Shown here: positions 15,805-24,355 of the stretch, piece by piece
Position numbering within the stretch: position 1 is the stretch's first letter
How the letters are laid out: each line of letters begins with the position of its first letter
Source of the DNA: an uncultured Aquimarina sp.
GTDB taxonomy: Bacteria > Bacteroidota > Bacteroidia > Flavobacteriales > Flavobacteriaceae
Direction of reading: 5' to 3'
Assembly: GCA_947493495.1 (NCBI GenBank)
Contig: CANLRN010000049.1
Location: forward strand, 1-32,365
Length of the DNA: 32,365 bases
Position numbers and translations under genes: made by a program
The notes under the pieces: generated by a model
Told to the model about the DNA's origin: nothing
The model's input: only the letters and a program-made list of their open reading frames with translations
Database searches by the model: none

Positions 15805-18800
15805 ATGGAAAAATTATTATTATTGCCAAAATCACTTTTACTATACCTCTTTACTATAAGTATATCTTATACTACTTTTGGACAAGTTATTACTACTCCA
15901 ACAGTTGTGTCTCCAGGTACGCCTATTACTGTTGATTATACAGTAAGTGGAAGTTTATTAAAACGTATTAGTATGGATGTTAGTATTAGCGAAGATTATG
16001 CTAATTTAACTCTAGAGGTAGCTGGACAACGATTAATCGATAATATTGATATCCCTTCGACAGGTATCCAATCACTAAATTTTATTGCCAATTTTCCTTC
16101 TGCGGGGGATGTACAATTACAACTTTTTGCTAATCAGCAAGATGTTACAATTAATTTATTAAGCATAGAGGATTTCAGTGGTCTAAATATCCCTACTTAT
16201 ACTGATGTAAGTGCCAATATTGGTTTGGTTGTTGATCCAGGCGATAAATATGGAGGGCCTTCGATTGCAGATATAGATAATGATGGAAATTATGATATGG
16301 TCTTAAACAACCATAATGATCCCGATTCTCCAAGTAAATTGTTTTTTGGCACTACTACTGGAAACCTAACAAATGAAACAAATCTTTCTATATTTAGATT
16401 AATGGATTTACACGGTTCTGCTGCTGGAGATTATGATAATGATGGAGATCTCGATCTGGTTATTTCTTTAGGAGGAGGAAATGGTACCAACCCTCAACCC
16501 CCTTTGTTTTACAAGAATAATGATGGAACTCTTGTGAGAAGTGAGGCGGATGTAGGAATTACATCTGGAGCTAGAGGACGCTCACCAAGATGGGTTGATT
16601 TTGATTTGGACGGGGATTTAGATCTAGGATTATTTAACGCAGCAGGAATAAATAATGGAGCAAATGCGCAGCATATTTTTTATTCAAATAGAGGAGATGG
16701 AACTTTTACTGAGGTCAGTATTCCTGGATTAGAAAATGAAAGAGGATCTAGAGTACTCATCACAGATTTAAATAAAGATAGTATTGATGATATCGTTTTT
16801 ATTGATCCTTTGGCAATATGGAAAGGTAATGGAGATTTTACATTTGATAATGTTTCGAACACTTGGTTAGCAGGGACAGGAGCTAATGGGAGGTTTACTA
16901 ATATTAGTGCTCTAGATGTTGATATAGATAATGATGGTGATTTAGATCTATATATTACTGGAGGTAACGAAATTTTTTTGGTATCCGAAAATACTTCTAT
17001 AGATTATGATCCAATAAGAAAAGTTATTGACGGAAGAACTAGTGGAGGTGAGGGAGAATTAACAGTTGATTTTGAAGCTGAAACTGATGTACTAGATATT
17101 TCTAACCTAGGGGCTTCTCGTAGAAATCAATTTGAAGGTAACTTTCCCGTGTTCTTAGGAAGTGCCATGACTGTAGCAATAACGAATCTAAATATAGGAA
17201 ATGAACCTATTACCATCCCAGATATACAAGCAACTGAAGCTAATGCAGATGGTTTTCCTGCAACAACAACTGCCAATGGACTATATATCGGACATTTAGG
17301 CAATGGGCAGTGGAGATTGAAAACAGTAAGAAATGGAGATATTTCTTTTGGGATTGATTTCACAATTGATGGAGTTACTAATTTAGCATCAGTAAATCCT
17401 CCTGCACAGAATAGAAATGTACAAGATTTTTTATTAAGGAATGACCTAGATACTAGTACAGGAAATGTCAGCTTCGTTGATGTTTCTGATCAATGGAATA
17501 TCCCTAAAGGTGGGAATCATTGGGGAACAACTGCAGGAGATTTTAATAATGACGGTTTTCAAGACATATTTGTGCATAGATATGGATATTTAAGAAACAG
17601 AATTTCTGATTATATATTAATTAATAATGGTCAAGGTAAATTTGAAATCACAACAAATCATAATGCAACAGCTGTTGGTACTATGGGGCATGGTGATATG
17701 GGACAAGCTTTTGACTATGACCTAGATGGCGATGTAGACCTTCTGAATGGAGATGATAATGGAGGAACTTGGCATTTATTTGAAAATCAAAAAAATGATA
17801 ACGGTAATTACGCCATCGTAAAAGTTGGGTATTCTCCAATTAATAATATTGATCCCATATCTGCAGAAGTAACAGTGACTACTGCTGGAGGAAAATCATT
17901 ATTTAAAAGAGTTGGTTCATCAGGAGCATCTTTTTCTCAAAGTTTATTAAATATGATTCATTTTGGACTAGGTAATGATGATATCATTACCAATATTCTA
18001 GTTCGTTGGAGAAATGGTGAAACCGCAGCTTTTAATGATGAGGCAGCAAACCAAATTTTTGACACTAATTTATTGGATCCAACAAGTATTACAATTACAC
18101 CAAATCCAATAGAAGTTCGTGTCGGAACCAATACTCAAGCAAATCTAGAGGTTGAACCAATTTTTGCTAATCGCGACGTGACCTGGAGTTCTGCAGATGA
18201 AACCATTGCCACTGTAGATGAAAACGGAATTGTTACAGGAATATTAGAAAATGAAAATACTACAATTACTGTCACTAGTGTAGGAAATACTTCTATAGCA
18301 AGTACTGCAACTGTTAATGTAGTACCCTTTTTCTCCATTCCTACTGAATCTGTAGCGCTGAATGTTGAAACTGTAGATCTGATACAGAATAATACTTTCA
18401 CATTAAATGCTACTATATTACCGGTAGATGCAGATGATAAATCTTTGATTTGGTCTAGTAGCGATACTAATGTAGCTACAGTAGATCAAAATGGGATCAT
18501 CACTGCAATATCAGAAGGTACTGCTGATATAACTGTAGAATTAACTGTGGATTCGACTATTAATGATCAAGCTACTGTTAATGTTACACAACTAATAGCT
18601 CCTAGCCTTGAATTTGATGATAGAAACATTTACCTCAATACTGAATACACAATTGGTGAGACTATTGATGTAACGGTAAATTACCATTCAGGAACAGGAA
18701 ATACTGTAATAGCTGGAAATGACGGAGGTATACGATATTTTTTACGCCATGTAAGATCTTCTTTCGTTCCAATACGTGATTTTGATATTATTAGCGATGC

Positions 18801-19263
18801 TACTGTTATAAATACAGAATCAGGAACATCAATGGTATCTCTAAATATTAACCTAGATGACCTCCCCCCTGGAAGCGACCCTATACTCCCTTCTGATGAG
18901 CTACAAAATGGAGAATTTTATTTTCTCCTTGTATCCTTCAGTACAAGTAATGGAGACACTCTAAATACAGCTGTACAGCCTATAAATATAATTGCTCCTA
19001 CTTTATCTGTAGATGACATAGATCCAAATGAAAAATCTATAAAATTATTCCCTAACCCAGCAAAAAATAATATTTCTTTTACAGGGCTAAAGAATCAAAA
19101 TTATACCGTAACTATTAATAATTTATTAGGGCAGGAACTGCTTAGTCAACAAATAAGAAAAAAAGATAATATTTCTATTGATTTCCTAAACAGAGGTATT
19201 TATATCATTACTCTAGAAGAAACATCATCTAAAAAGGTGTTTTTTAACTTAGTAAAAGAATAA
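15805..19263 (+). CDS. T9SS-exported FG-GAP/VCBS, UnbV and Big_2 repeat protein
   Basis: The 1152-residue surface or secreted protein has a signal peptide (1-26). FG-GAP/VCBS propeller units follow, with Ca-binding DxDxDG-type loops at about residues 156, 209, 265, 321 and 371. An unassigned beta-rich insert spans about 413-545. Two more such loops lie near 579 and 637. An ASPIC/UnbV domain follows (about 680-750, core MIHFGLGNDDIITNILVRW), then two Big_2 Ig-like domains (about 760-930). The last 80 residues are a T9SS type A sorting domain (KLFPNPAKNN, then NNLLGQELLSQQI and LNRGIYIITLE). These domains suggest adhesion or glycan binding at the cell surface, but the ligand is unknown. It is the only long plus-strand gene here and is followed by its own terminator. 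Confidence 0.93.
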   Translation: MEKLLLLPKSLLLYLFTISISYTTFGQVITTPTVVSPGTPITVDYTVSGSLLKRISMDVSISEDYANLTLEVAGQRLIDNIDIPSTGIQSLNFIANFPSAGDVQLQLFANQQDVTINLLSIEDFSGLNIPTYTDVSANIGLVVDPGDKYGGPSIADIDNDGNYDMVLNNHNDPDSPSKLFFGTTTGNLTNETNLSIFRLMDLHGSAAGDYDNDGDLDLVISLGGGNGTNPQPPLFYKNNDGTLVRSEADVGITSGARGRSPRWVDFDLDGDLDLGLFNAAGINNGANAQHIFYSNRGDGTFTEVSIPGLENERGSRVLITDLNKDSIDDIVFIDPLAIWKGNGDFTFDNVSNTWLAGTGANGRFTNISALDVDIDNDGDLDLYITGGNEIFLVSENTSIDYDPIRKVIDGRTSGGEGELTVDFEAETDVLDISNLGASRRNQFEGNFPVFLGSAMTVAITNLNIGNEPITIPDIQATEANADGFPATTTANGLYIGHLGNGQWRLKTVRNGDISFGIDFTIDGVTNLASVNPPAQNRNVQDFLLRNDLDTSTGNVSFVDVSDQWNIPKGGNHWGTTAGDFNNDGFQDIFVHRYGYLRNRISDYILINNGQGKFEITTNHNATAVGTMGHGDMGQAFDYDLDGDVDLLNGDDNGGTWHLFENQKNDNGNYAIVKVGYSPINNIDPISAEVTVTTAGGKSLFKRVGSSGASFSQSLLNMIHFGLGNDDIITNILVRWRNGETAAFNDEAANQIFDTNLLDPTSITITPNPIEVRVGTNTQANLEVEPIFANRDVTWSSADETIATVDENGIVTGILENENTTITVTSVGNTSIASTATVNVVPFFSIPTESVALNVETVDLIQNNTFTLNATILPVDADDKSLIWSSSDTNVATVDQNGIITAISEGTADITVELTVDSTINDQATVNVTQLIAPSLEFDDRNIYLNTEYTIGETIDVTVNYHSGTGNTVIAGNDGGIRYFLRHVRSSFVPIRDFDIISDATVINTESGTSMVSLNINLDDLPPGSDPILPSDELQNGEFYFLLVSFSTSNGDTLNTAVQPINIIAPTLSVDDIDPNEKSIKLFPNPAKNNISFTGLKNQNYTVTINNLLGQELLSQQIRKKDNISIDFLNRGIYIITLEETSSKKVFFNLVKE

Positions 19264-19290
19264 CTATGTCATTAACCCAAGCTAAACAAT

Positions 19291-19322
19291 AAGAGGCTGT
19301 CTGAAAAGGCAGTCTTTTTTTT
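19291..19322 (+). terminator. Intrinsic terminator of the T9SS cargo gene
   Basis: AAGAGGCTGTC pairs with GGCAGTCTTTT around the loop TGAAAA. The 11-bp stem includes some G-U pairs, and a T-run follows. It lies 27 bp after the stop codon. Confidence 0.75.
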
Positions 19323-19396
19323 GTTTAGGAATTGAAAAAATATTTTTAGGACTTAAGAATATCAAAATCAAGTAATAGTTCATGCCGTTAAGTGTA

Positions 19397-19559
19397 ATAC
19401 GATTTACGGATGAGAATTTCGTAAAAATAATGGCAAAGATTTTTCGCTAGATTGATGAATCAAATAAAACAATAGCCATAGCTATTGTTTTATTTTATGA
19501 AGAAAATATAGTAGAAAAAGAATGTCATTAGATGCGAAATTTTTATTCGTAAATCGTAT
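19397..19559 (-). mobile_element. MITE-like repeat, copy B (inverted relative to copy A)
   Basis: These 163 bp are the reverse complement of 8515-8677, with 4 mismatches (97.5 % identity) and no gaps. The terminal inverted repeats are conserved. The central hairpin is perfect here: 15-bp arms (AAATAAAACAATAGC and its complement) around a CATA loop. Flanking bases differ from those of copy A beyond the TTA/TAA at the ends, which marks the element borders and argues for separate insertion. Confidence 0.75.
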
Positions 19560-19562
19560 AAG

Positions 19563-19820
19563 ATGGCGGTAGTGAAGACAAACTATTTAATCAATGCAAT
19601 CTTACATGGTGTTGTGCTTTCGTTTATTTTTTCATCTCAGGATAAAAATTATAGCAGCTTAGGAAAACACCTCCCATTTCAAGTTTATTTTTAATTTTGG
19701 AAATATTACCTCATTAGGACATAAAATTCAAATTTAACTATTTTATAATTTATGAGTGTGATTATATTATTTATCTGAATATGGTTTATAGTCACTCTTT
19801 TATTCTGGTAAAAAATAGAC
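19563..19820. other. Region without a convincing gene, next to repeat copy B
   Basis: A 43-codon plus-strand frame (19563-19694, MAVVKTNYLINAILHGVV...) begins four bases after the repeat. It matches nothing I recognise and may be chance or debris of a lost gene. The rest is AT-rich with no clear promoter. Confidence 0.3.
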
Positions 19821-19976
19821 ATGAAACACAGAATCATTTTCTTCTTATTATTAATCGCCAATTTTTCGGCTTTTGCTCAAAGTAGTAAAAGCATTACACT
19901 TTTTGATACTAACTCCAATAAACAACTACCCTTATTTTCTTTAATGACGTACAACTATTATATAACCCTTCACTAA
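19821..19976 (+). pseudogene. Remnant of an exported-protein gene
   Basis: The frame has 51 codons and starts with a clean signal peptide (MKHRIIFFLLLIANFSAFAQ). SSKSITLFDTNSNKQLP follows, which resembles the start of the carboxypeptidase-regulatory-like domain found at the N-terminus of many Bacteroidota surface receptors. The frame then ends at 19974-19976, six bases before the stop of the convergent ABC-F gene. A different frame continues as FFNDVQLLYNPSLKKSEF, hinting at a frameshift and truncation. A real small secreted peptide cannot be excluded. Confidence 0.4.
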
Positions 19977-19981
19977 AAAAA

Positions 19982-21895
19982 TCAGAGTTTATCTACCTCC
20001 TCTTGTAGCGACTCCCAATCTGCCATTAAAGATTCTAAATTGTCTTTTTTGGCTTGATAGGTATCAAAAAAATTAGGCTTAGCAATAGTTTGATCATAAT
20101 TAATTGCCAGTTCTACATCTATTTCTTTGATCTCTTTTTCTAATTTATTGATCTTAGACTCTACATTGCTCAACTTATTATTGAGTGATTTTAATTTTTT
20201 CTGATTCTCGTAGGATTGTTTTGCAGTTTCTTTTGCGGTAGAAGTCGATTTTACTTGCTTATCCTTCTTTTCTATATCACGAAGATCATTTACACTTCTC
20301 TGTTCTAGGTAATAATCTATATCTCCAAGATATTCTTTGATCTGTTTATTCTTAAATTCATACACCGTATTGGTTAATCCCTGAAGAAAATCCCTGTCAT
20401 GAGATACTAAAATCAATGTACCTTCAAAACTTTTTAATGCCTCTTTCAGGATGTTTTTTGATTTGATATCGAGATGATTCGTAGGTTCATCCATCACCAA
20501 CACATTAAAGGGCTCCAATAGCATCTTACACAGAGCAAGTCGATTACGCTCACCTCCAGAAAGAACCTTTACTTTTTTATCTACTTCATCTCCTCTAAAC
20601 AAAAACGCCCCTAGCATATCCCTAACTTTACTTCTGGTTTTTTCGTTTGCAGCATGAATCATAGTGTCATGAATTGTTAGTTCACCATCTAGGTATTCTG
20701 ATTGATTCTGGGCAAAATACCCAATCTGCACATTATGCCCCAGTTTTAAATTTCCAGTATGCGATATTTCATCGATTACAATCTTAGCCAAGGTAGATTT
20801 TCCTTGTCCATTCTGACCAACAAACGCAGTTTTTGAACCGCGTTCTACTAATAAATTTATATTTCTTAGAATTTCTTTCTCTCCATATTTTTTACCGATG
20901 TTTTCAGCTTCTATTACCACTTTTCCTGGTTGTATACTTATTGGGAAACTGATATTCATTACAGCATTATCATCTTCATCCACCTCAATACGTTCTACCT
21001 TATCTAATTTTTTAATAAGAGATTGCGCCATCGATGCTTTTGTGGCTTTTGCTCTAAATTTTTCGATTAGTTTTTCGGTTTGTTCGATTTGCTTCGACTG
21101 ATTTTTCTGGGCAGCTAGTTGTTGTTCTCTTATTTCTTTTCGAAGCACTAAATATTTAGAATAGGGCTTATTGTAGTCATAAATTCGCCCTAAGGATATT
21201 TCAATGGTTCGATTCGTTACATTATCCAGAAACATCTTGTCGTGAGAAACGATTACTACCACTCCAACATAATTTTTCAGAAAATTTTCTAACCATATGA
21301 TTGATTCGATATCTAGATGGTTTGTTGGCTCATCCAGTAATAGAATATCATTATTCTGTAATAGTAATTTAGCTAGCTCTATTCGCATTCGCCATCCTCC
21401 AGAAAAGGTGTCGGTTAATTTATCAAAATCCTCTCTGAGAAATCCTAATCCTTGTAACACACGCTCAGTTTCACCTTGATAATTATAACCGCCAATAATT
21501 TCATATTGATGTGTATGATCACTCAAATCTGTAATCAGTTGATTATAGCTTTGACTTTCATAATCTGTTCGTTCTGCTAATTGCGTATTGATTTGTTCAA
21601 TTTCGCGCTCAATTTTTTTTATTTCTGTAAAAGCTTCGTAAGACTCTTCTAATACGGTTCTTCCTAAAACAAAATCTATATCCTGTTTTAGAAAACCAAT
21701 TTTTATTTCTTTATCGGTAGCTATCTGACCAGAATCATGTTCTTGCTCTTTGGATAAAATTTTAAGTAAGGTAGATTTTCCTGCCCCATTTTTTCCAATT
21801 AATCCTACTCGGTCTCCCGTATTTAATCTGAAAGTTATTTCTTCGAAAAGATACTCTCCCCCAAACGAAATAGATAAGTTATGTATGTTTAACAT
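19982..21895 (-). CDS. ABC-F family ATPase
   Basis: The 637-residue soluble protein has two ABC domains and no membrane segment, the plan of ABC-F proteins that act on the ribosome. Domain 1 shows Walker A GKNGAGKST (about residues 35-43), signature FSGGWRMR and Walker B LLLDEPTNHLD. Domain 2 shows GQNGQGKST, LSGGERNRL and VMDEPTNHLD. A charged linker lies between the domains. The last 90 residues form a predicted coiled coil (NNKLSNVESKINKLEKEIKE), as in Uup/YheS-like members. Whether it is a translation factor or gives antibiotic protection cannot be decided from sequence. It is divergent from the DUF983 gene. Confidence 0.94.
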   Translation of the reverse strand: MLNIHNLSISFGGEYLFEEITFRLNTGDRVGLIGKNGAGKSTLLKILSKEQEHDSGQIATDKEIKIGFLKQDIDFVLGRTVLEESYEAFTEIKKIEREIEQINTQLAERTDYESQSYNQLITDLSDHTHQYEIIGGYNYQGETERVLQGLGFLREDFDKLTDTFSGGWRMRIELAKLLLQNNDILLLDEPTNHLDIESIIWLENFLKNYVGVVVIVSHDKMFLDNVTNRTIEISLGRIYDYNKPYSKYLVLRKEIREQQLAAQKNQSKQIEQTEKLIEKFRAKATKASMAQSLIKKLDKVERIEVDEDDNAVMNISFPISIQPGKVVIEAENIGKKYGEKEILRNINLLVERGSKTAFVGQNGQGKSTLAKIVIDEISHTGNLKLGHNVQIGYFAQNQSEYLDGELTIHDTMIHAANEKTRSKVRDMLGAFLFRGDEVDKKVKVLSGGERNRLALCKMLLEPFNVLVMDEPTNHLDIKSKNILKEALKSFEGTLILVSHDRDFLQGLTNTVYEFKNKQIKEYLGDIDYYLEQRSVNDLRDIEKKDKQVKSTSTAKETAKQSYENQKKLKSLNNKLSNVESKINKLEKEIKEIDVELAINYDQTIAKPNFFDTYQAKKDNLESLMADWESLQEEVDKL

Positions 21896-21900
21896 CTGCT

Positions 21901-21933
21901 TTTGAATCTTTTGTGCAAAGATGATTAATTTTG
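21901..21933 (+). promoter_or_regulatory. Divergent promoter region of the DUF983 and ABC-F genes
   Basis: On the plus strand, TTG (21902-21904), a 21-nt spacer and TAATTTTG (21926-21933) fit the Bacteroidota consensus for the DUF983 gene. On the minus strand, CATCTTTG (21923-21916) is a one-mismatch -7 box for the ABC-F gene. Both leaders would be very short, roughly 10-15 nt. Confidence 0.45.
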
Positions 21934-21951
21934 TAATAGAATAAAAGTACT

Positions 21952-22338
21952 ATGAGCTTCTTAAAAGGAACAAAAATTTACAGCATTATCACTGGTTCTT
22001 GTCCAGTGTGTCATAATGAAAGTATGTACAAAGAAAATAATCCATACAATTTGGTAAAAATCTTTCAAATGTATGAACGCTGTGGCTATTGTAATACAAA
22101 ATACAAGATGGAGCCATCTTTTTTTTACGGGGCTATGTATGTAAGCTATGGAGTAGGGATAGCTATTGCTGTAGTTGCTTTTGTGATTAGTCATCTTTTT
22201 TTTAGATTAAGTCTTCTAAGTAGTTTTTTTACTATCGTAGGAGTACTGATACTATTTTTTCCTATAATTCTTAGAGTTTCAAGAAATATTTGGATCAATC
22301 TTTTTATGCATTACGGAAAAAAGAAAAATCTATCTTAA
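21952..22338 (+). CDS. DUF983 family membrane protein
   Basis: The 128-residue protein has an N-terminal zinc-ribbon-like part with two CxxC pairs (CPVC near residue 20, CGYC near residue 45). Two membrane segments follow (about 62-84 and 90-112). This arrangement is that of DUF983 proteins, whose function is not established. The last 9 bp overlap the convergent FAD oxidoreductase gene tail to tail, and no terminator separates the two. Confidence 0.85.
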   Translation: MSFLKGTKIYSIITGSCPVCHNESMYKENNPYNLVKIFQMYERCGYCNTKYKMEPSFFYGAMYVSYGVGIAIAVVAFVISHLFFRLSLLSSFFTIVGVLILFFPIILRVSRNIWINLFMHYGKKKNLS

Positions 22339-23376
22339 TTTCTCGAAACGTTTGATATCTATTTCTTTTTCTAAAGGTATTCCCTTTTCGATATAATTAT
22401 ATAGTTTTTTTGCTACATAAGGACCGATTAGTATTCCTCTACTACCTAATCCATTAATAATATGAAGGTTTTTATATATCGGATGAGTCCCAATTATAGG
22501 TCTACGGTCTTTTGTAGTGGGTCGTATTCCTGCTACTTGGTCAATTACCTCGTAATCAACTTTCAGGAATTGATTTAATTTTTTTTCAAGTTCTTCTTTT
22601 GCAGATTGCGTAATTTCGGCTGTTTTATCCCAGTTATTATATGTTGCTCCAATTTTATACAAATGATTGCCTAACGGAATAATAAAAATAGATGATTTTA
22701 CTGCTTCTGTAAGCTTTAATTCAGTAGATTTTATAATAATATATTCTCCTTTATTACCTTGTAATGGCAAATAAGTAAACCAGGGATTATTCAGCATTCC
22801 AAAACCTTCTGCAAAAACAATATTTTTAGCTTTTATTCCTTTGTAGTTGATAGCATCAGAATTAATTTTTAAAAAATCATATTCAAAAGATTCTCTTATT
22901 AATCTACCCTTTTTCTCTAGATCTGTAAGGTACAAGGATAACATGCTCGCAATATCAATTTTTCCTGTATGTTTTACGCTCCCGAAATGAAATGGAATAT
23001 CTAAAGCAGCATTATCATTTTTTAATAATTCAGTAGATAAATACTCCTTAAGAATTGGTTTATCTCTTGCCTCAAACCACAAGTTTTGCTCTTCTACTGA
23101 GTTGAATCTCCTTAAAATAGGAAGTTCTGATACAAATGATTCTTCTAGTTTTTGTTCCAGATTTTTATAGGTAGATATTGCTATTCTCAACTGTTCTGAC
23201 GCTTTCCAAGCTGCAGTAAAACGTTTTAAAATAACTGGATTATATAACCCTCCAGCAACTCTAGATGCGTATTGCGAATTATTTTCAAAAACTAAATACG
23301 ATTTCTTGCCATCTTCTAATTGTTCTGCAAAATTTAGTCCTGCCAATCCAAACCCAATAATTAGATAATCTATCAT
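22330..23376 (-). CDS. FAD-dependent oxidoreductase of the DAO family
   Basis: The 348 residues begin with the dinucleotide-binding motif IIGFGLAGLNFAEQL (GxGxxG at about 8-13). A later segment, GIRPTTKDRRPIIGTHPIYKNLHIINGLGSRG, is typical of glycine/D-amino-acid oxidase-like enzymes (shown here only as a landmark near residues 283-315: GIRPTTKDRRP). The substrate is not known. The gene starts 15 bp after the terminator behind gldN and has no clear promoter of its own, so expression may depend on read-through from gldN. Confidence 0.88.
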   Translation of the reverse strand: MIDYLIIGFGLAGLNFAEQLEDGKKSYLVFENNSQYASRVAGGLYNPVILKRFTAAWKASEQLRIAISTYKNLEQKLEESFVSELPILRRFNSVEEQNLWFEARDKPILKEYLSTELLKNDNAALDIPFHFGSVKHTGKIDIASMLSLYLTDLEKKGRLIRESFEYDFLKINSDAINYKGIKAKNIVFAEGFGMLNNPWFTYLPLQGNKGEYIIIKSTELKLTEAVKSSIFIIPLGNHLYKIGATYNNWDKTAEITQSAKEELEKKLNQFLKVDYEVIDQVAGIRPTTKDRRPIIGTHPIYKNLHIINGLGSRGILIGPYVAKKLYNYIEKGIPLEKEIDIKRFEKLR

Positions 23377-23390
23377 AGATTAAAAATAAC

Positions 23391-23421
23391 AAAAACGCTC
23401 AACTATGTGTTGAGCGTTTTT
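23391..23421 (-). terminator. Intrinsic terminator after gldN
   Basis: A perfect 13-bp stem (AAAAACGCTCAAC and its complement) encloses a 5-nt loop, with a T-run on each side. It closes the gldKLMN operon and lies 15 bp before the start codon of the FAD oxidoreductase gene, where it may act as an attenuator. Confidence 0.8.
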
Positions 23422-23449
23422 TTTCTATATTTTTTAAAATCAGAATTAT

Positions 23450-24340
23450 TTAGTAACTCCACATATCCATTTCGAAATTTCGGATACTCTCTTTAATACG
23501 TTCACTTTCAAGTAGTTGCATTAATGCATTGTCAATTATATAATCATTAACCTCTCGGTCACCCTGAATATTATCTTCTTTATAGATAACAGAGTTAAAT
23601 CGCCTAGCATTAAGCACATGATCATAGGTAAATGGCATAGAAGTATTTCTTCTATTAAATGCCATAGCATTATGCAATGATTCTCTGGCATCTGGATACC
23701 ATACCCAAAACAAAGGTACCATATCTGGCTCATCGTCTTCGATAAAATTAACATCAGGTGCTACAGGTGCAATACCTAATAGTCTGTATCTTAATTCTCC
23801 TTGACGTTTATCAAAATACCAATATCCTCTAATCTTATACTCAGAAATATCAGCTGCCGAAATATCTCTTCTTTCGACATATTGCGGATCAACTGCTTCA
23901 CCTGCATTATATTGCTCATACCCTAAATCTAGCGTATCAATTTTAGAAAGTGTAGTTTCTAAATCCTGTAGTGTTCTTGTTTCTGTAAAATAAGAATCCG
24001 AATAAATTGTTTTTATTTTACCATTTTTTATATTAGTCATCAAAACATCATATAATGCACGTCTTTCAGACCCAATATTAGCTGTGTCAATAGGATAATA
24101 AAGCGGAAAATTAACTCGTTCGTCAAGATCAATTGTTTCCCAAGTAGTTTTTGCCCACAAGACATCACGCTTATCTACATATCCATATTCTAATGGATAA
24201 TCATTATCTGCATTTATCTGTTCCTGTGTTTTCTTGCCTATATCATCAGGATTTGTGGCATTTAAAATATTTGCCTGTCCATAAGAACACAAGGTCATAA
24301 ACAGACCAAAAACGGTTAATAAAACATTTCTCAAATTCAT
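23450..24340 (-). CDS. gldN: Gliding motility / T9SS protein GldN
   Basis: GldN is the periplasmic T9SS core component that forms a ring complex with GldK. The 296-residue protein has a signal peptide (about 1-22, ending CSYGQ). The mature part shows the family segments YGYVDKRDVLWAKTTWETID, NFPLYYPID and VPLFWVWYPDARESLHNAMAF (the last shown as a landmark near residue 210: FWVWYPDAR). It follows gldM by 15 bp and is the last gene of the operon before the terminator. Confidence 0.95.
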   Translation of the reverse strand: MNLRNVLLTVFGLFMTLCSYGQANILNATNPDDIGKKTQEQINADNDYPLEYGYVDKRDVLWAKTTWETIDLDERVNFPLYYPIDTANIGSERRALYDVLMTNIKNGKIKTIYSDSYFTETRTLQDLETTLSKIDTLDLGYEQYNAGEAVDPQYVERRDISAADISEYKIRGYWYFDKRQGELRYRLLGIAPVAPDVNFIEDDEPDMVPLFWVWYPDARESLHNAMAFNRRNTSMPFTYDHVLNARRFNSVIYKEDNIQGDREVNDYIIDNALMQLLESERIKESIRNFEMDMWSY

Positions 24341-24355
24341 AATCTTACTTTTATT

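Noticed and set aside
19563..19694. 43-codon frame just after repeat copy B as a gene
   Set aside because: There is no recognised similarity, no clear promoter and no start-site context. It is noted only as possible debris.
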